Positions 8,822 to 17,659 of a stretch of 64,000 nt of DNA are shown here, piece after piece. How positions within the stretch are numbered: position 1 is the first letter of the stretch; each line of letters begins with the position of its first letter. The stretch is taken from contig NZ_CP048286.1 of the NCBI RefSeq assembly GCF_010365285.1, positions 2,251,001 through 2,315,000 on the forward strand. Direction: 5' to 3'. Under the pieces are notes generated by a model. The model was not told the DNA's origin. It ran no database searches and saw only the letters and a program-made list of their open reading frames with translations. Origin of the DNA: Paenibacillus rhizovicinus (GTDB taxonomy: Bacteria > Bacillota > Bacilli > Paenibacillales > Paenibacillaceae). A program made the translations under genes and the position numbers.

Positions 8822-9716
8822 GATTCTCACCTACCGTCTTGATAAAGATTTCGTTGAGCGTCGGTTCCATGATTTCGAAGCGCTGCACGCCGGTTTGCGT
8901 CATCGCCAGCTCCAGAATCGGCCGGCCCGCGGCCTCGTCGTTGATCGTTAATTCGTAGCCGTATTCATGCCGGTTCACGCTCATGACGCCTCCGATCGCT
9001 TCCAGGCCGGACACGTCGCCGTCCGTCGCCAGAATCACGCGCTCTCGCGGAAACTGCTTCTTGATCGCCTTCAAATTCCCTTGCAGCACGGGATTGGAAC
9101 GGTGCAGAATCGTAATATTGCGGCATAATTCCTCGACATGCTCCATGCGGTGCGTGGAGAACAGAATCGAAGATCCGGCATCGCGCAGCTCCTTGACCGT
9201 CGATTTCAACAGCTCGACGTTGACGGGATCCAGCCCGCTGAACGCTTCGTCCATGATGACGATCCGCGGATTGTGGATGACCGACGCGATGAACTGGATC
9301 TTCTGCTGATTGCCCTTGGACAGCTCCTCGACCTTCTTGCCGTAATACTCCGGCACGCCGAACCGCTCCAGCCAGCGCTTCAAGTTCCGGTCGGCATCCT
9401 TGCGCGACATGCCGCGCAGCTGCGCAAGGTATAGGATTTGGTCGCCGACCTTCACCTTCGGATAGAGGCCGCGCTCCTCCGGCAGATAGCCGAGACTGCG
9501 CAGCTGCTCCTTGCTGTACACTTTGCCTTCGTAGCGGATCTGCCCGGAATCCGGGTAGATCAGGCCGAGCACCATCCGCATCGTCGTCGTCTTGCCTGCG
9601 CCGTTCCCGCCGAGCAGGCCGTAGATTTCGCCTTGCGCAACGTCGAAGCTGATGCCGTTCACGGCTGTTTTGTCCCCATACTGCTTGAAAACCTTCTCCA
9701 GCGATAAAGCATTCAT
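8814..9716 (-). CDS. ABC transporter ATP-binding protein, NatA/YhaQ-like
   Basis: This is the ATPase partner of the permease at 7484-8821. Walker A is LLGGNGAGKTTTMR, the signature motif is VEELSKGNQQKIQFIASVI, Walker B is RIVIMDEAFSGLDP, and the switch His is in LFSTHRMEHVE. At 300 residues it has the normal length for this subfamily, including the C-terminal extension seen in YhaQ/NatA-like proteins. ATG 9716 has GAGGAG upstream. It lies 30 bases after the YtrB-like ATPase gene, so the whole set is probably one transcript. Confidence 0.9.
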   Translation of the reverse strand: MNALSLEKVFKQYGDKTAVNGISFDVAQGEIYGLLGGNGAGKTTTMRMVLGLIYPDSGQIRYEGKVYSKEQLRSLGYLPEERGLYPKVKVGDQILYLAQLRGMSRKDADRNLKRWLERFGVPEYYGKKVEELSKGNQQKIQFIASVIHNPRIVIMDEAFSGLDPVNVELLKSTVKELRDAGSSILFSTHRMEHVEELCRNITILHRSNPVLQGNLKAIKKQFPRERVILATDGDVSGLEAIGGVMSVNRHEYGYELTINDEAAGRPILELAMTQTGVQRFEIMEPTLNEIFIKTVGENHE

Positions 9717-9746
9717 TCTCTCAAAACTCCTCTCGCATGTTCGTTG

Positions 9747-10628
9747 CTAGCGCAATTCCAACAGGATCTCGTCCAGCTCCAGCTTCTGCTTGCTGATCAA
9801 TGCGGCGCCGTGCGCGGCCAGCCACTGTTCCGCCTCGCCCGCTTTCTCCGTCACGATCTTATACGTCGTGCCGCCTGCGCGGTCGCAGCTGCGGAAGCCG
9901 GGCATCGTCTTCCATAGTATCGTCTTGCCGCCGGCGTCGACATACAGCGTCTGCCAGGACTCCAGCAGCGCGTCCTTCTCGTAAATCCCCAGCACTTTCC
10001 CCTGAATGATGAACACGATATAGTCCGCCAGCCGCCGCACCTCGTCCACGATATGAGAAGCCATCACGATGGTCCGGTCACCAGGTTCCATATACCGGTG
10101 AAGCGTATCGATCATCGTTTTCCAGGCAATCGGGTCGAGTCCCGAGGACGGTTCATCGAGCAGCAGCAGTTCCGGATGATGCGCCATCGCCAGAGACAGG
10201 TCGAACTTGCGCCGCATCCCCTTGGACATCTTGCGAAACTTCATGCCGGGATCGACCTCGAACCGCCGCAGCAGCTCCCTGTAAAAGTTCACGTCCCAGC
10301 CCGGGTACCACGGGCGCGTGAACGCCGCCTTCTCATCCCCGCTGAGATGCTCCTCGATATCGATCGCCTGCTCGGGAACGTAGCCGATGCGCGATTTGTA
10401 GGCAACGGCGTCGCCAGCGCCGTCTACCTGCTCCCCAAACATTCGCACGCTGCCTTCGTCCGGCATCGCCAGTCCCAGCATGAGCCGAAACAGCGAGCTC
10501 TTGCCGGAGCCGTTCGGTCCGACGATCGCCGTCACGCAGCCCTTCGGGATCGTCAGATTCACCGGCCCCAGCTCGAAATGCGCCCTGCGCTGAATCAGTC
10601 TTTCGATGGCAACAGCCGCTTCCGTCAT
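9747..10628 (-). CDS. ABC transporter ATP-binding protein, YtrB-like
   Basis: This 293-residue ATPase has Walker A IVGPNGSGKSSLFR, the signature MSKGMRRKFDLSLAMAHHPE, Walker B LLLLDEPSSGLDP and switch His ASHIVDEV. A C-terminal domain of about 80 residues follows, as in YtrB-type exporters. Its start overlaps the stop of the GntR-type regulator (ATGA at 10628-10625). The regulator-ATPase-permease set is the standard YtrA layout, usually linked to cell-envelope stress. Its own permease is probably the gene at 11109-11840. Confidence 0.88.
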   Translation of the reverse strand: MTEAAVAIERLIQRRAHFELGPVNLTIPKGCVTAIVGPNGSGKSSLFRLMLGLAMPDEGSVRMFGEQVDGAGDAVAYKSRIGYVPEQAIDIEEHLSGDEKAAFTRPWYPGWDVNFYRELLRRFEVDPGMKFRKMSKGMRRKFDLSLAMAHHPELLLLDEPSSGLDPIAWKTMIDTLHRYMEPGDRTIVMASHIVDEVRRLADYIVFIIQGKVLGIYEKDALLESWQTLYVDAGGKTILWKTMPGFRSCDRAGGTTYKIVTEKAGEAEQWLAAHGAALISKQKLELDEILLELR

Positions 10629-11068
10629 GTCGCTCCCCCTCCTCTATCCGCTTGCCTTGCTTGCTCTGCCTCACCGTCCGCCGCCGCCCGTTTCCGGGCA
10701 AGCACCTCCCGCAGCATCTGAAGGATCTCCTCATCGGTAAAATGAACCCGGATTCCCGCGTCCGCCGCCGACTCGATCGCCTCGATGACCGCGCTGCGGC
10801 GCTGATTGCTCCGCAGCTGATCGTCCACCTTGGCAACGAACGTGCCCGTACCTTGACGGGTGCGGAGCAGTCCTTCGTTCTCCAAGTCCTGGTAAACCCG
10901 GCGAACGGTAATGACACTGCACTTCGTCAGCTGCGCCAGCTCGCGAATGGAGGGCAGCAGCGTACCTTCGGGCATTTGCCCGCTTACGATGAACGCACGG
11001 AGCTGGACTTCGATTTGATGGTACAGCGGCTCGGGGCTATGTTCGTTCAGTTGTATGGGAATCCACAC
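10625..11068 (-). CDS. GntR family repressor, YtrA subfamily
   Basis: The small regulator consists of a GntR winged helix (about residues 10-75: PLYHQIEVQLRAFIVSG, LPSIRELAQLTKCSVITVRRVYQDLENEGLL, RQGTGTFVAKV) plus a short C-terminal dimerisation tail, as in YtrA. An upstream ATG at 11134 would add 22 residues without homology. GTG 11068 has AGAAGGTG six bases before it and starts VWIPIQLNEHSPEPLYHQI, the usual YtrA start, so I chose it (147 residues). The palindrome at 11866-11885 upstream of the operon is a likely target. Confidence 0.88.
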   Translation of the reverse strand: MWIPIQLNEHSPEPLYHQIEVQLRAFIVSGQMPEGTLLPSIRELAQLTKCSVITVRRVYQDLENEGLLRTRQGTGTFVAKVDDQLRSNQRRSAVIEAIESAADAGIRVHFTDEEILQMLREVLARKRAAADGEAEQARQADRGGGAT

Positions 11069-11108
11069 CGCGTACACCTTCTCTCGACAAATAATCGCCC
11101 GTCCGGCG

Positions 11109-11840
11109 TCAATGCAGCAAGCTGCGCTTCGCAAGCCGCATGCGGGCCAGCCATCCGATCAGTACCGTAACCGCCGCGCCGAGCGCCAGCGAAACGCCCG
11201 GCCACAGCCAATGATGATGGCGGGAAGCAGCGATCGTCCGAAGTACCAGGTTCGTATCCGTCATCTGCAGGATAAGAACAAGCAGCGCGTAGAAGATCAG
11301 ATAACACGAGCAGACAACGAAATAGACTTTCCCTTTCATCGTCAACTCAAGATAAACATACGTCGCTCCCACCATCATCGAATACCCGTACCACGTCAAT
11401 ACATACAGGACAAAGTCGCCAGGCGCCAGCTGCTCGCGCATCGGAGCCAAGAGCGAGTACTGGGTGGCGAAGAAGCAGATCGACACGATCGAAAGCACGA
11501 CGACATGCTGCAGCATCCGCGACACCAAGATCGCATTCCAGCTGATCGGAAGCGTCCGCCAATAGGCGAGCTTACGTGTATACGAATCGCGACTCCAGTA
11601 GCAGAACATGCTGCGATTCATAATGAATCCCATCGTCGGCAACAGCGACAGATATAGGAAATTCGAAGCCCAATCGTAGCCGTAGCCTTTCGCGCCGCCT
11701 TGGGTAAGCATGTCATCGAATAACGGCATGATGATGACCACGCCGACGTAAACGAATAAGGCCATCGTAGCGAGCAGTCCGATCCAAGATCGCCGCCCTT
11801 CGAGCCGAAGCAGCGTCATTGCACCCTGCCAGGTCGTCAT
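11109..11840 (-). CDS. Multispanning membrane protein, probable ABC permease subunit
   Basis: This 243-residue protein has about six hydrophobic segments, for example WIGLLATMALFVYVGVVIIM, HVVVLSIVSICFFATQYSLL, YFVVCSCYLIFYALLVLILQ and a last one near residues 210-230. No sequence motif identifies it further. As first gene of an operon followed by a YtrA-like repressor and a YtrB-like ATPase, it is best read as the permease of that exporter. It lies 40 bases upstream of the regulator start. Whether it works alone or with the NatB-like permease is open. Confidence 0.7.
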   Translation of the reverse strand: MTTWQGAMTLLRLEGRRSWIGLLATMALFVYVGVVIIMPLFDDMLTQGGAKGYGYDWASNFLYLSLLPTMGFIMNRSMFCYWSRDSYTRKLAYWRTLPISWNAILVSRMLQHVVVLSIVSICFFATQYSLLAPMREQLAPGDFVLYVLTWYGYSMMVGATYVYLELTMKGKVYFVVCSCYLIFYALLVLILQMTDTNLVLRTIAASRHHHWLWPGVSLALGAAVTVLIGWLARMRLAKRSLLH

Positions 11841-11865
11841 CGTTCATCCTCCTGTCACGCCTGCT

Positions 11866-11885
11866 GTGTATATTCATATATACAC
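11866..11885. promoter_or_regulatory. Palindrome GTGTATAT-N4-ATATACAC, candidate YtrA-type operator
   Basis: Eight-base inverted arms with a four-base centre lie 25 bases upstream of the first gene of the exporter operon, and the AT-rich core may overlap the -10. GntR-YtrA regulators bind such sites at their own promoters. The link to the regulator at 10625-11068 is inference. Confidence 0.55.
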
Positions 11886-12032
11886 TATAACCACCCAGCC
11901 TCTCACCTGTCAATACTTGGAATTCATAGAAGTTGTAAAGATCAGGAATTCCGTGCCGCGGTAGATAGCGAGCATTGAGTAAATATGCGTTAATATGTAT
12001 AGTTATCCAAACTAGGTTAGGAGGAAGATCCT

Positions 12033-12986
12033 TTGAAGGTATTTGTAGATGGTCAATACGGCACGACGGGACTAGGCATCCACGAAAGGCTTAACAAACG
12101 AAACGATCTGGACGTTTTATCGATTTCCGAGGGAAACAAGAAGGATTTGGGAAACCGGATCAAGTTAATGAATGAAGCGGATATCGTATTCCTGTGTCTG
12201 CCGGATGAGGCTGCACGAGAGGCCGTCTCGCTCATTACGAATCCTAATACCCGCGTTATCGACAGCAGTACGGCTTTTCGAACCCATCATGATTGGACCT
12301 ACGGCTTGCCCGAATTATCGGCTTTACAAAGGAAGGAGATCGCCAACGCGGCCCGCGTATCGGTTCCCGGCTGCCATGCGACCGCTTTTGTCCTTATGAT
12401 TCACCCCCTTGTCCAAAGCGGAATCCTCCCACGTCATTACCCGGTTTCTTGCCATTCGTTAACGGGTTACAGCGGCGGAGGCAAGACATTGATCGAACAA
12501 TACGAATCAGGCGGCATCAGCGATCCAAACAGCAGCCTGAGGCACCCTCAGCACTACAGTTTAAGCCTGAATCATAAACATTTGCCCGAAATGAAGAAAG
12601 TAACGGATCTCGCGTTCCAGCCCGTATTCCTTCCGACGGTTTGCAATTTCTACAACGGGATGGTCGGGACGGTTCCCTTGGTTACTCGCATGCTGACCGA
12701 TCGGCCTGGCTTGCGGGAAATCCATGCCGCGCTCGCAGACTCTTACCAGGGAGAAAGATTCGTAAGCGTCCTCCCGTTCGATGCAGTCAGGGACATCTCC
12801 CCAGGCGCGCTTGATCCGACAGCGTGCAACGGAACCAATGGTGCGGAAATTTTCGTTATGGGAAATAACGATCACGTGCTTCTCGCATGCCGATTAGACA
12901 ATCTCGGGAAGGGTTCGTCGGGGGCAGCCGTTCAATGTATGAATATCATGCTGGGCCTTGACGAGGGGGCGGGACTTAACTCCTAA
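12033..12986 (+). CDS. argC: N-acetyl-gamma-glutamyl-phosphate reductase, type 2
   Basis: It reduces N-acetylglutamyl-5-phosphate to the semialdehyde with NADPH in arginine synthesis. The 317-residue protein has the short type-2 form: KVFVDGQYGTTGLGIHERL as NADP-binding loop, DSSTAFRTHHDWTYGLPEL, the catalytic Cys in VSVPGCHATAF, and SLTGYSGGGKTLIEQYE. It starts with TTG at 12033, with GGAGG eight bases upstream. It stands alone between unrelated genes and ends at its own terminator (13024-13056), so it is not in an arg operon; a second argC elsewhere in the genome is likely but not shown. Confidence 0.93.
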   Translation: MKVFVDGQYGTTGLGIHERLNKRNDLDVLSISEGNKKDLGNRIKLMNEADIVFLCLPDEAAREAVSLITNPNTRVIDSSTAFRTHHDWTYGLPELSALQRKEIANAARVSVPGCHATAFVLMIHPLVQSGILPRHYPVSCHSLTGYSGGGKTLIEQYESGGISDPNSSLRHPQHYSLSLNHKHLPEMKKVTDLAFQPVFLPTVCNFYNGMVGTVPLVTRMLTDRPGLREIHAALADSYQGERFVSVLPFDAVRDISPGALDPTACNGTNGAEIFVMGNNDHVLLACRLDNLGKGSSGAAVQCMNIMLGLDEGAGLNS

Positions 12987-13020
12987 AATCTCCGGACAAA
13001 CCTGCGCAAGCTGCCCCTTA

Positions 13021-13060
13021 TTCGGCCTTCGTCCTGTATTCCATTGGACGAAGGCCTCTT
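13021..13060 (+). terminator. Terminator after argC
   Basis: An 11-bp stem GGCCTTCGTCC / GGACGAAGGCC (13024-13034 with 13046-13056), loop of 11, is followed by TCTTA. The roughly 300 bases from here to the next gene are AT-rich and hold the promoter region of the chitin oxidase gene; I see no other gene in them. Confidence 0.8.
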
Positions 13061-13360
13061 ACATGCGTCCAACAACCCGGATGAATTCATCCTTGGCAAT
13101 CGCGAGCATAATCGAACGAATCGTAGAATAAATAAAGAGTAATCGGACTCATTTCCTTATTTTTTACATTAATTTCTCATTAAATTTCCTTGAATTTACA
13201 TTTAAATCTTAAGACTCATGAGTAACGGCCATTTCTTCTTTAGAATTAATCATATATCCGTTCTCTAGTTTTACTTGAGCGGGTGTTTCGTCATGTGCTC
13301 CGGGTATGAGCTCCGCAGGAGTTTATATATCACACACTACTAACTGGAGGTATTCGAGTT

Positions 13361-14707
13361 ATGCATGGTTTACGTTTATCAAGGCCCGCTCCCGCAAAAA
13401 CCGCTCTGATTTGCTTCCTGGTCGTGTTCGCATCCGTCGGCATGCTGTTCCAAGCCGGAAGAGCATCGGCGCACGGTTACGTGGATGGCCCCGCAAGCCG
13501 TTCCGCGCTATGCAAGTCGGGCGTTAACCAAAACTGCGGTTCGATTATTTATGAGCCTCAAAGTTTGGAAGCTCCCAAAGGCTTCCCCGCTGCCGGACCT
13601 GCAGACGGCCAAATTGCCAGCGCTGGCGGCAAGTTCCCCGAGCTTGACCAGCAATCGGCTTCACGCTGGTCCAAAGTGAACATGTCCAGCGGCACCAACG
13701 CCTTTACTTGGACGTTTACGGCCAATCATTCCACGACAGGCTGGAAGTACTATATTACGAAACAAAATTGGGATCCAAACAGCCCGCTCAGCCGGGCCTC
13801 CTTCGACTTGACGCCATTTTGCTCCATCAACTATAACGGCGCGCAGCCGACAACCGGCCACACCGATACTTGCAACGTGCCTGCGCGCAGCGGCTATCAG
13901 GTTATCCTGGCCGTGTGGGAAATCGCGGATACGGCAAATGCGTTCTATAACGTCATCGACGCGAATTTCTCCGGTACGAATCCGACGGATGCGACTGCTC
14001 CGACCGCGCCGGCTTCCCTTACAGCGAGCACCGTTGCCGCAACGAGCGCGTCGTTAACATGGGGAGCAGCGACGGACAATATTGGCGTGACGGGCTACAA
14101 CGTCTATAACGGCTCCAAGCTTGTCGCGACAGTTACCGGTACCAGCTATACCGTGACTGGACTTACGGCGAGCACCGCTTATACGTTTACAGTCAAAGCC
14201 ATCGATGCAGCCGGCAACGAATCCGGCGCAAGCAACAGCCTCAAATTCACAACGACGGCTCCGCCGGTCGTCGATACCGCCGCGCCGACAGCGCCGACCG
14301 GCCTTCATATCATGGGGACGCCTACCGATTCCAGCATGATGCTGATGTGGACGGCGTCCACCGACAATGTCGGCGTGAAAGACTACCAGATCTATAACGG
14401 TTCGACCCTTGTTACCACTGCTTCCGCTGCGGCGACATCCTATACGGTAACCGGGCTTGCCGCAAGCAAGACGTATTCCTTTACCGTGTACGCAATCGAC
14501 GCGGCAGGCAATAAGTCGGCCGGCAGCACGATCAGCGGCACTACGGCCGCGGCTTCGGCGATTGCCGCTTGGGCAACCAATACCTACTATGCGAGAGGCA
14601 CATTCGTGACCTACAACGGGCATACGTATAAATGCCTGCAAGCCCACACGTCCATCTACACGTGGACGCCGACGGCTGCTGTCTCGCTGTGGGAGCTTCA
14701 GAAGTAA
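13361..14707 (+). CDS. Secreted chitin-active lytic polysaccharide monooxygenase (AA10) with FnIII and chitin-binding domains
   Basis: This copper enzyme oxidatively cleaves chitin outside the cell. Domains in order: signal peptide 1-37 (cleavage ASA|HGY); AA10 catalytic domain about 38-204, whose mature N-terminal His38 and His123 (TANHSTTGW) form the histidine brace, with Phe195 in NAFYNVIDANF near the axial site; two fibronectin type III domains (about 213-298 and 308-397); and a CBM5/12-type chitin-binding domain at 403-448 (AWATNTYYARGTFVTYNG, YKCLQAHTS). GGAGG precedes ATG 13361. It is monocistronic with a strong terminator after it. No chitinase gene is adjacent. Confidence 0.95.
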   Translation: MHGLRLSRPAPAKTALICFLVVFASVGMLFQAGRASAHGYVDGPASRSALCKSGVNQNCGSIIYEPQSLEAPKGFPAAGPADGQIASAGGKFPELDQQSASRWSKVNMSSGTNAFTWTFTANHSTTGWKYYITKQNWDPNSPLSRASFDLTPFCSINYNGAQPTTGHTDTCNVPARSGYQVILAVWEIADTANAFYNVIDANFSGTNPTDATAPTAPASLTASTVAATSASLTWGAATDNIGVTGYNVYNGSKLVATVTGTSYTVTGLTASTAYTFTVKAIDAAGNESGASNSLKFTTTAPPVVDTAAPTAPTGLHIMGTPTDSSMMLMWTASTDNVGVKDYQIYNGSTLVTTASAAATSYTVTGLAASKTYSFTVYAIDAAGNKSAGSTISGTTAAASAIAAWATNTYYARGTFVTYNGHTYKCLQAHTSIYTWTPTAAVSLWELQK

Positions 14708-14778
14708 TCTCTCATAACGGACAAACGAGATTCATAGCTTCATTGCTCCATAGCTTCATAGCTTCATAGCTAGACACG

Positions 14779-14824
14779 CAAAAGCTTCCAACACCGCGCA
14801 AGGCGTGGTGTTGGAAGCTTTTTT
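14779..14824 (+). terminator. Strong rho-independent terminator
   Basis: A stem AAGCTTCCAACACC / GGTGTTGGAAGCTT with an 11-base loop is followed by TTTT. It ends the chitin oxidase transcript. Just before it lies a small run of ATAGCTTC-like repeats (about 14731-14773). Confidence 0.9.
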
Positions 14825-14915
14825 CGCGTTTGACGACAGCACACCGTCCTCTATCGGTTTCCTTTCTTTAAGCTCCGCCGTTCGATTTGCATCCTGCCGG
14901 TCCGATCGATGATTG

Positions 14916-15794
14916 TCATGAAGCAGCCTGTTTGTTTTTCAACTCCACCAACAAAGCATGGAGCTGTTCCGTCGCGAGTCCGTGAAGCACGAGTCGGAAT
15001 CCGGCCCGAAGCGTGGAAAGCGGGACCATCGGATGCTTATTATTGATCAAGGCCAGCCTGTCATTGCTGCCGATCACTTTGGAGGCCAGAATGCCGATCG
15101 TTTCGTCGAGCTGCAAGGAATTCGTGGCCCTCCAGAAGTCATTGTCGGTCAGAAATAGCTGATAGACCGGGGTGAAGCATTCGATCGCCGTCGTCAGATC
15201 GAGAAAATTGGTCCAGCGATCAGGCAGCTTCTCGATCGGAATGGAGCTTGAAGTAACGGCATCGAAGTTAAGCCGCTCCTGCTTGGTCACCTCGATGTTC
15301 TTCTCGCGGATCTGCGTATTCAAATGGATAACGAAATTATACAAATTGATATCATGCATGAGAAACAAATCGTCCTTCACCGGTTCCAGATTTAACGGTT
15401 TCAGCGGATTCAGCTCGACTTGAACGCCCGGAATGTTATCGCGGATAAATTGCAGTATTTCAGACCCCAGATAAAAATGCCGAAGAATCATATAATTGGC
15501 GTCTGGACTTACGAAGGTTTTCATCCCCCAGTACAAAACACGATGCAGCATTTTAGATGAAGTGAAGGCTTTCGGGAGTATGATTTTGTAGATTTGGAAG
15601 AGTATGATCAGCAGCCGGGCAATCGGCCTGAGAACCGGCAGCAGAAACTGTCTGGATTTACTCGCGCAGTCTTTCAAATATGAGGCCTTCGCTTCTTCGT
15701 TGAATGGAATGCTCTGATCCAGATAGATGGCAAGGAACGGATTAGGGTCCTGCTTATCATGCGGCATCTGATTGAAATAATCGGCTTTGCTCAT
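14916..15794 (-). CDS. Conserved-looking protein of unknown function, partner of a ketosynthase fusion
   Basis: I do not recognise this 292-residue protein. It begins MSKADYFNQMPHDKQDPNPF, has a basic stretch with one hydrophobic segment near residues 53-72 (VLRPIARLLIILFQIYKIIL) that may attach it to the membrane, and an otherwise soluble helical body with DLFLMHDINLYNFVIHLN and FWRATNSLQLDETIGILASK. Its ATG overlaps the stop of the upstream ketosynthase-diiron gene (ATGA at 15794-15791), so the two are translationally coupled and probably act in one pathway. It could be a fatty-acyl handling or membrane-associated partner; that is only inference from context. Confidence 0.75.
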   Translation of the reverse strand: MSKADYFNQMPHDKQDPNPFLAIYLDQSIPFNEEAKASYLKDCASKSRQFLLPVLRPIARLLIILFQIYKIILPKAFTSSKMLHRVLYWGMKTFVSPDANYMILRHFYLGSEILQFIRDNIPGVQVELNPLKPLNLEPVKDDLFLMHDINLYNFVIHLNTQIREKNIEVTKQERLNFDAVTSSSIPIEKLPDRWTNFLDLTTAIECFTPVYQLFLTDNDFWRATNSLQLDETIGILASKVIGSNDRLALINNKHPMVPLSTLRAGFRLVLHGLATEQLHALLVELKNKQAAS

Positions 15795-17659
15795 AGATTC
15801 CCTAGCTCCTCTAGTTGTAAGAGATACAAGCGCGCCGTCGTTTTCGCGGTTTTAATGATCCGTTCGGCAAGCTCCATCGTCAGCATCGGATGCTGAATGC
15901 CGGCTTCCAGTCGCTCGAAATGTTTCTCGTCCGAGTCGCTGTGATAGAGCAAGAACGATACTTGATCGTCGTTCAAGCGGAGTTGATCACGGATGGCCTC
16001 GCCCCAGTACCGCGCCATACGGCAGCCAAGACCTTCAATAATCCACATCGCACCCATCAGATCGACCGGATTCTCGCGGCTTGCCCGTTGAAACAGATAA
16101 GCGGACAGCGCTTCGCTGCCGATATTCTTCTCCCCGGCCTGAATGACTGCAAGATCCCCTCCCACGGACACGTAATTGCGTTCCAGTATTTGAAAGTCGC
16201 GGTGCTCGTCGCGGGCATGGGCGATGAACATCGAGCGCAGTTCGATATGCTCGATCGCAATGTACGAGGCGGCGCGCGCGATCCACTGCGACCCGTCAAT
16301 GACCTGCTGCCGTATGTTCTCCATGAGCAGCATGTAATCTTCAAGCGTGAATTTGCCGCTGTACAGTTTATGAATGATCGGTACATGAGCCAGTTTTTGC
16401 TCAAAATCAATCCATACATTAACCAGCCGCCGCACTAAGTACGCCTGCACCGAATCGGAAGAATCGAAGGCCAACGCCGGCGCTTCCGGCTGGCGCTCCA
16501 TGTACGGGGCGGTCGTCCTGTTATCGCTTCCGACAACGGTTAATAGCATATAGGATGTCTGAAATCTCCCGCTCTCCGGAACCATGCACAACACTTGTTC
16601 GCCCGGCTTCAGATATCCCTCGTTGAGCAGTTCCTCCAGCATGATATAGATCGAGGCGGCCCCTGTGTTTCCTTTGGTATAGAGGTTCGTAAACCATCTG
16701 TCTTCGGGGATAGTCATCCCGCCAAGCTGCATCAGACGGAAGATCTCGTCGCGAAAATAATGGGAGGAGTAGTGGCACACCATCCAATCGATCGCCGAAG
16801 GATCCACTCTGCCTTCGTCCACGAGCTCGAAGAAACGTTTCACGCCTACTTTCGGCATTTCGTCCACAAGGCGAATGTCCTGTTTCAAATTGATAGCCCC
16901 CTCATCCGCCGCTTCGTGAATGGAGGCGTAATCCAACCAGCTCGCTTGCTTGCCATAAGTGCTATCTTTATTCATGCCGGCATACATGCAAGTGTCATAC
17001 AGATTGGCGTACGATTGGTTATCGATCCACTCGATTCGGAGGGATAAGCCTTGATCGCTCGGTTGATGCTGCAGCACGGCGGCGCCTGCGCCGTCGGACA
17101 ACATGAACCGAAGGAAATCCGTATCGAACGGGATCGGACGATCCATGAATTTAGCCTGCGCTTCAAAGCGGGTATGCTTGAATACGCGGCTCGGAAACTC
17201 GCTGGCACAGGAGATGGCGGCTTTCTTCTCGCCGGACTGCACTTGGAGGTAGGCATTCTTGATCGCCTGCATGCCGCTGCCGCACACGCCATGATGTGTC
17301 GCGATTTCCATGACGGGGAGGCCGGTTTCGGCATGGACCATACTGGCAAACCCGGGCACCAGCAGGTCGCCCTGGGTCGTGCCGACCGCTAGAAAGTCGA
17401 CTTGGTTAACTAGATCGGCATGGTTACGCTCAAGCGCGTCGCGAATCGCGCCGGCTGCCATTTCTGCATTTGAATACAGGCTTTGCTGCTCTTTATCGAT
17501 GGCATAATGGCGATATTGAATTTTGTTCTGATCCAGAATACGCCGCATCGCCTTCGAGCTTTTTCCGCCTATTCTTCCGAGGTATGCTTCCATTTCATCG
17601 TTGTCGATGGGTGAACCGGGCAGGAACTTCCCGATACTCGTGATATATACAGCATTCAT
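15791..17659 (-). CDS. Ketoacyl-ACP synthase III fused to a heme-oxygenase-like (TenA/diiron oxidase type) domain
   Basis: The 622-residue protein has two parts. Residues 1-378 are a KAS III (FabH-like) enzyme with the full triad: Cys126 (HHGVCGSGMQ), His296 or His300 (CHYSSHYF) and Asn331 (KGNTGAAS), so acyl condensation or acyl transfer is expected. Residues about 402-620 are all-helical and resemble the heme-oxygenase-like diiron oxidase/TenA fold, with candidate metal ligands Glu447, the cluster HARDEH (481-486), Glu542, and HSDSDEKH (573-580). Such domains oxidise or cleave fatty-acid-like or amine substrates. ATG 17659 has AGAGGAGG six bases upstream. A promoter TTGACG-N16-TAATAT lies upstream. 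Substrate and product are unknown. Confidence 0.85.
   Translation of the reverse strand: MNAVYITSIGKFLPGSPIDNDEMEAYLGRIGGKSSKAMRRILDQNKIQYRHYAIDKEQQSLYSNAEMAAGAIRDALERNHADLVNQVDFLAVGTTQGDLLVPGFASMVHAETGLPVMEIATHHGVCGSGMQAIKNAYLQVQSGEKKAAISCASEFPSRVFKHTRFEAQAKFMDRPIPFDTDFLRFMLSDGAGAAVLQHQPSDQGLSLRIEWIDNQSYANLYDTCMYAGMNKDSTYGKQASWLDYASIHEAADEGAINLKQDIRLVDEMPKVGVKRFFELVDEGRVDPSAIDWMVCHYSSHYFRDEIFRLMQLGGMTIPEDRWFTNLYTKGNTGAASIYIMLEELLNEGYLKPGEQVLCMVPESGRFQTSYMLLTVVGSDNRTTAPYMERQPEAPALAFDSSDSVQAYLVRRLVNVWIDFEQKLAHVPIIHKLYSGKFTLEDYMLLMENIRQQVIDGSQWIARAASYIAIEHIELRSMFIAHARDEHRDFQILERNYVSVGGDLAVIQAGEKNIGSEALSAYLFQRASRENPVDLMGAMWIIEGLGCRMARYWGEAIRDQLRLNDDQVSFLLYHSDSDEKHFERLEAGIQHPMLTMELAERIIKTAKTTARLYLLQLEELGNL

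Noticed and set aside
13130..13360. Leader of the chitin oxidase gene considered as a c-di-GMP riboswitch
   Set aside because: The conserved core motifs of the c-di-GMP-I class were not found, and only short weak hairpins are visible.
14731..14773. ATAGCTTC-like short repeats after the chitin oxidase gene
   Set aside because: Few, imperfect and short; most likely slippage noise before the terminator.
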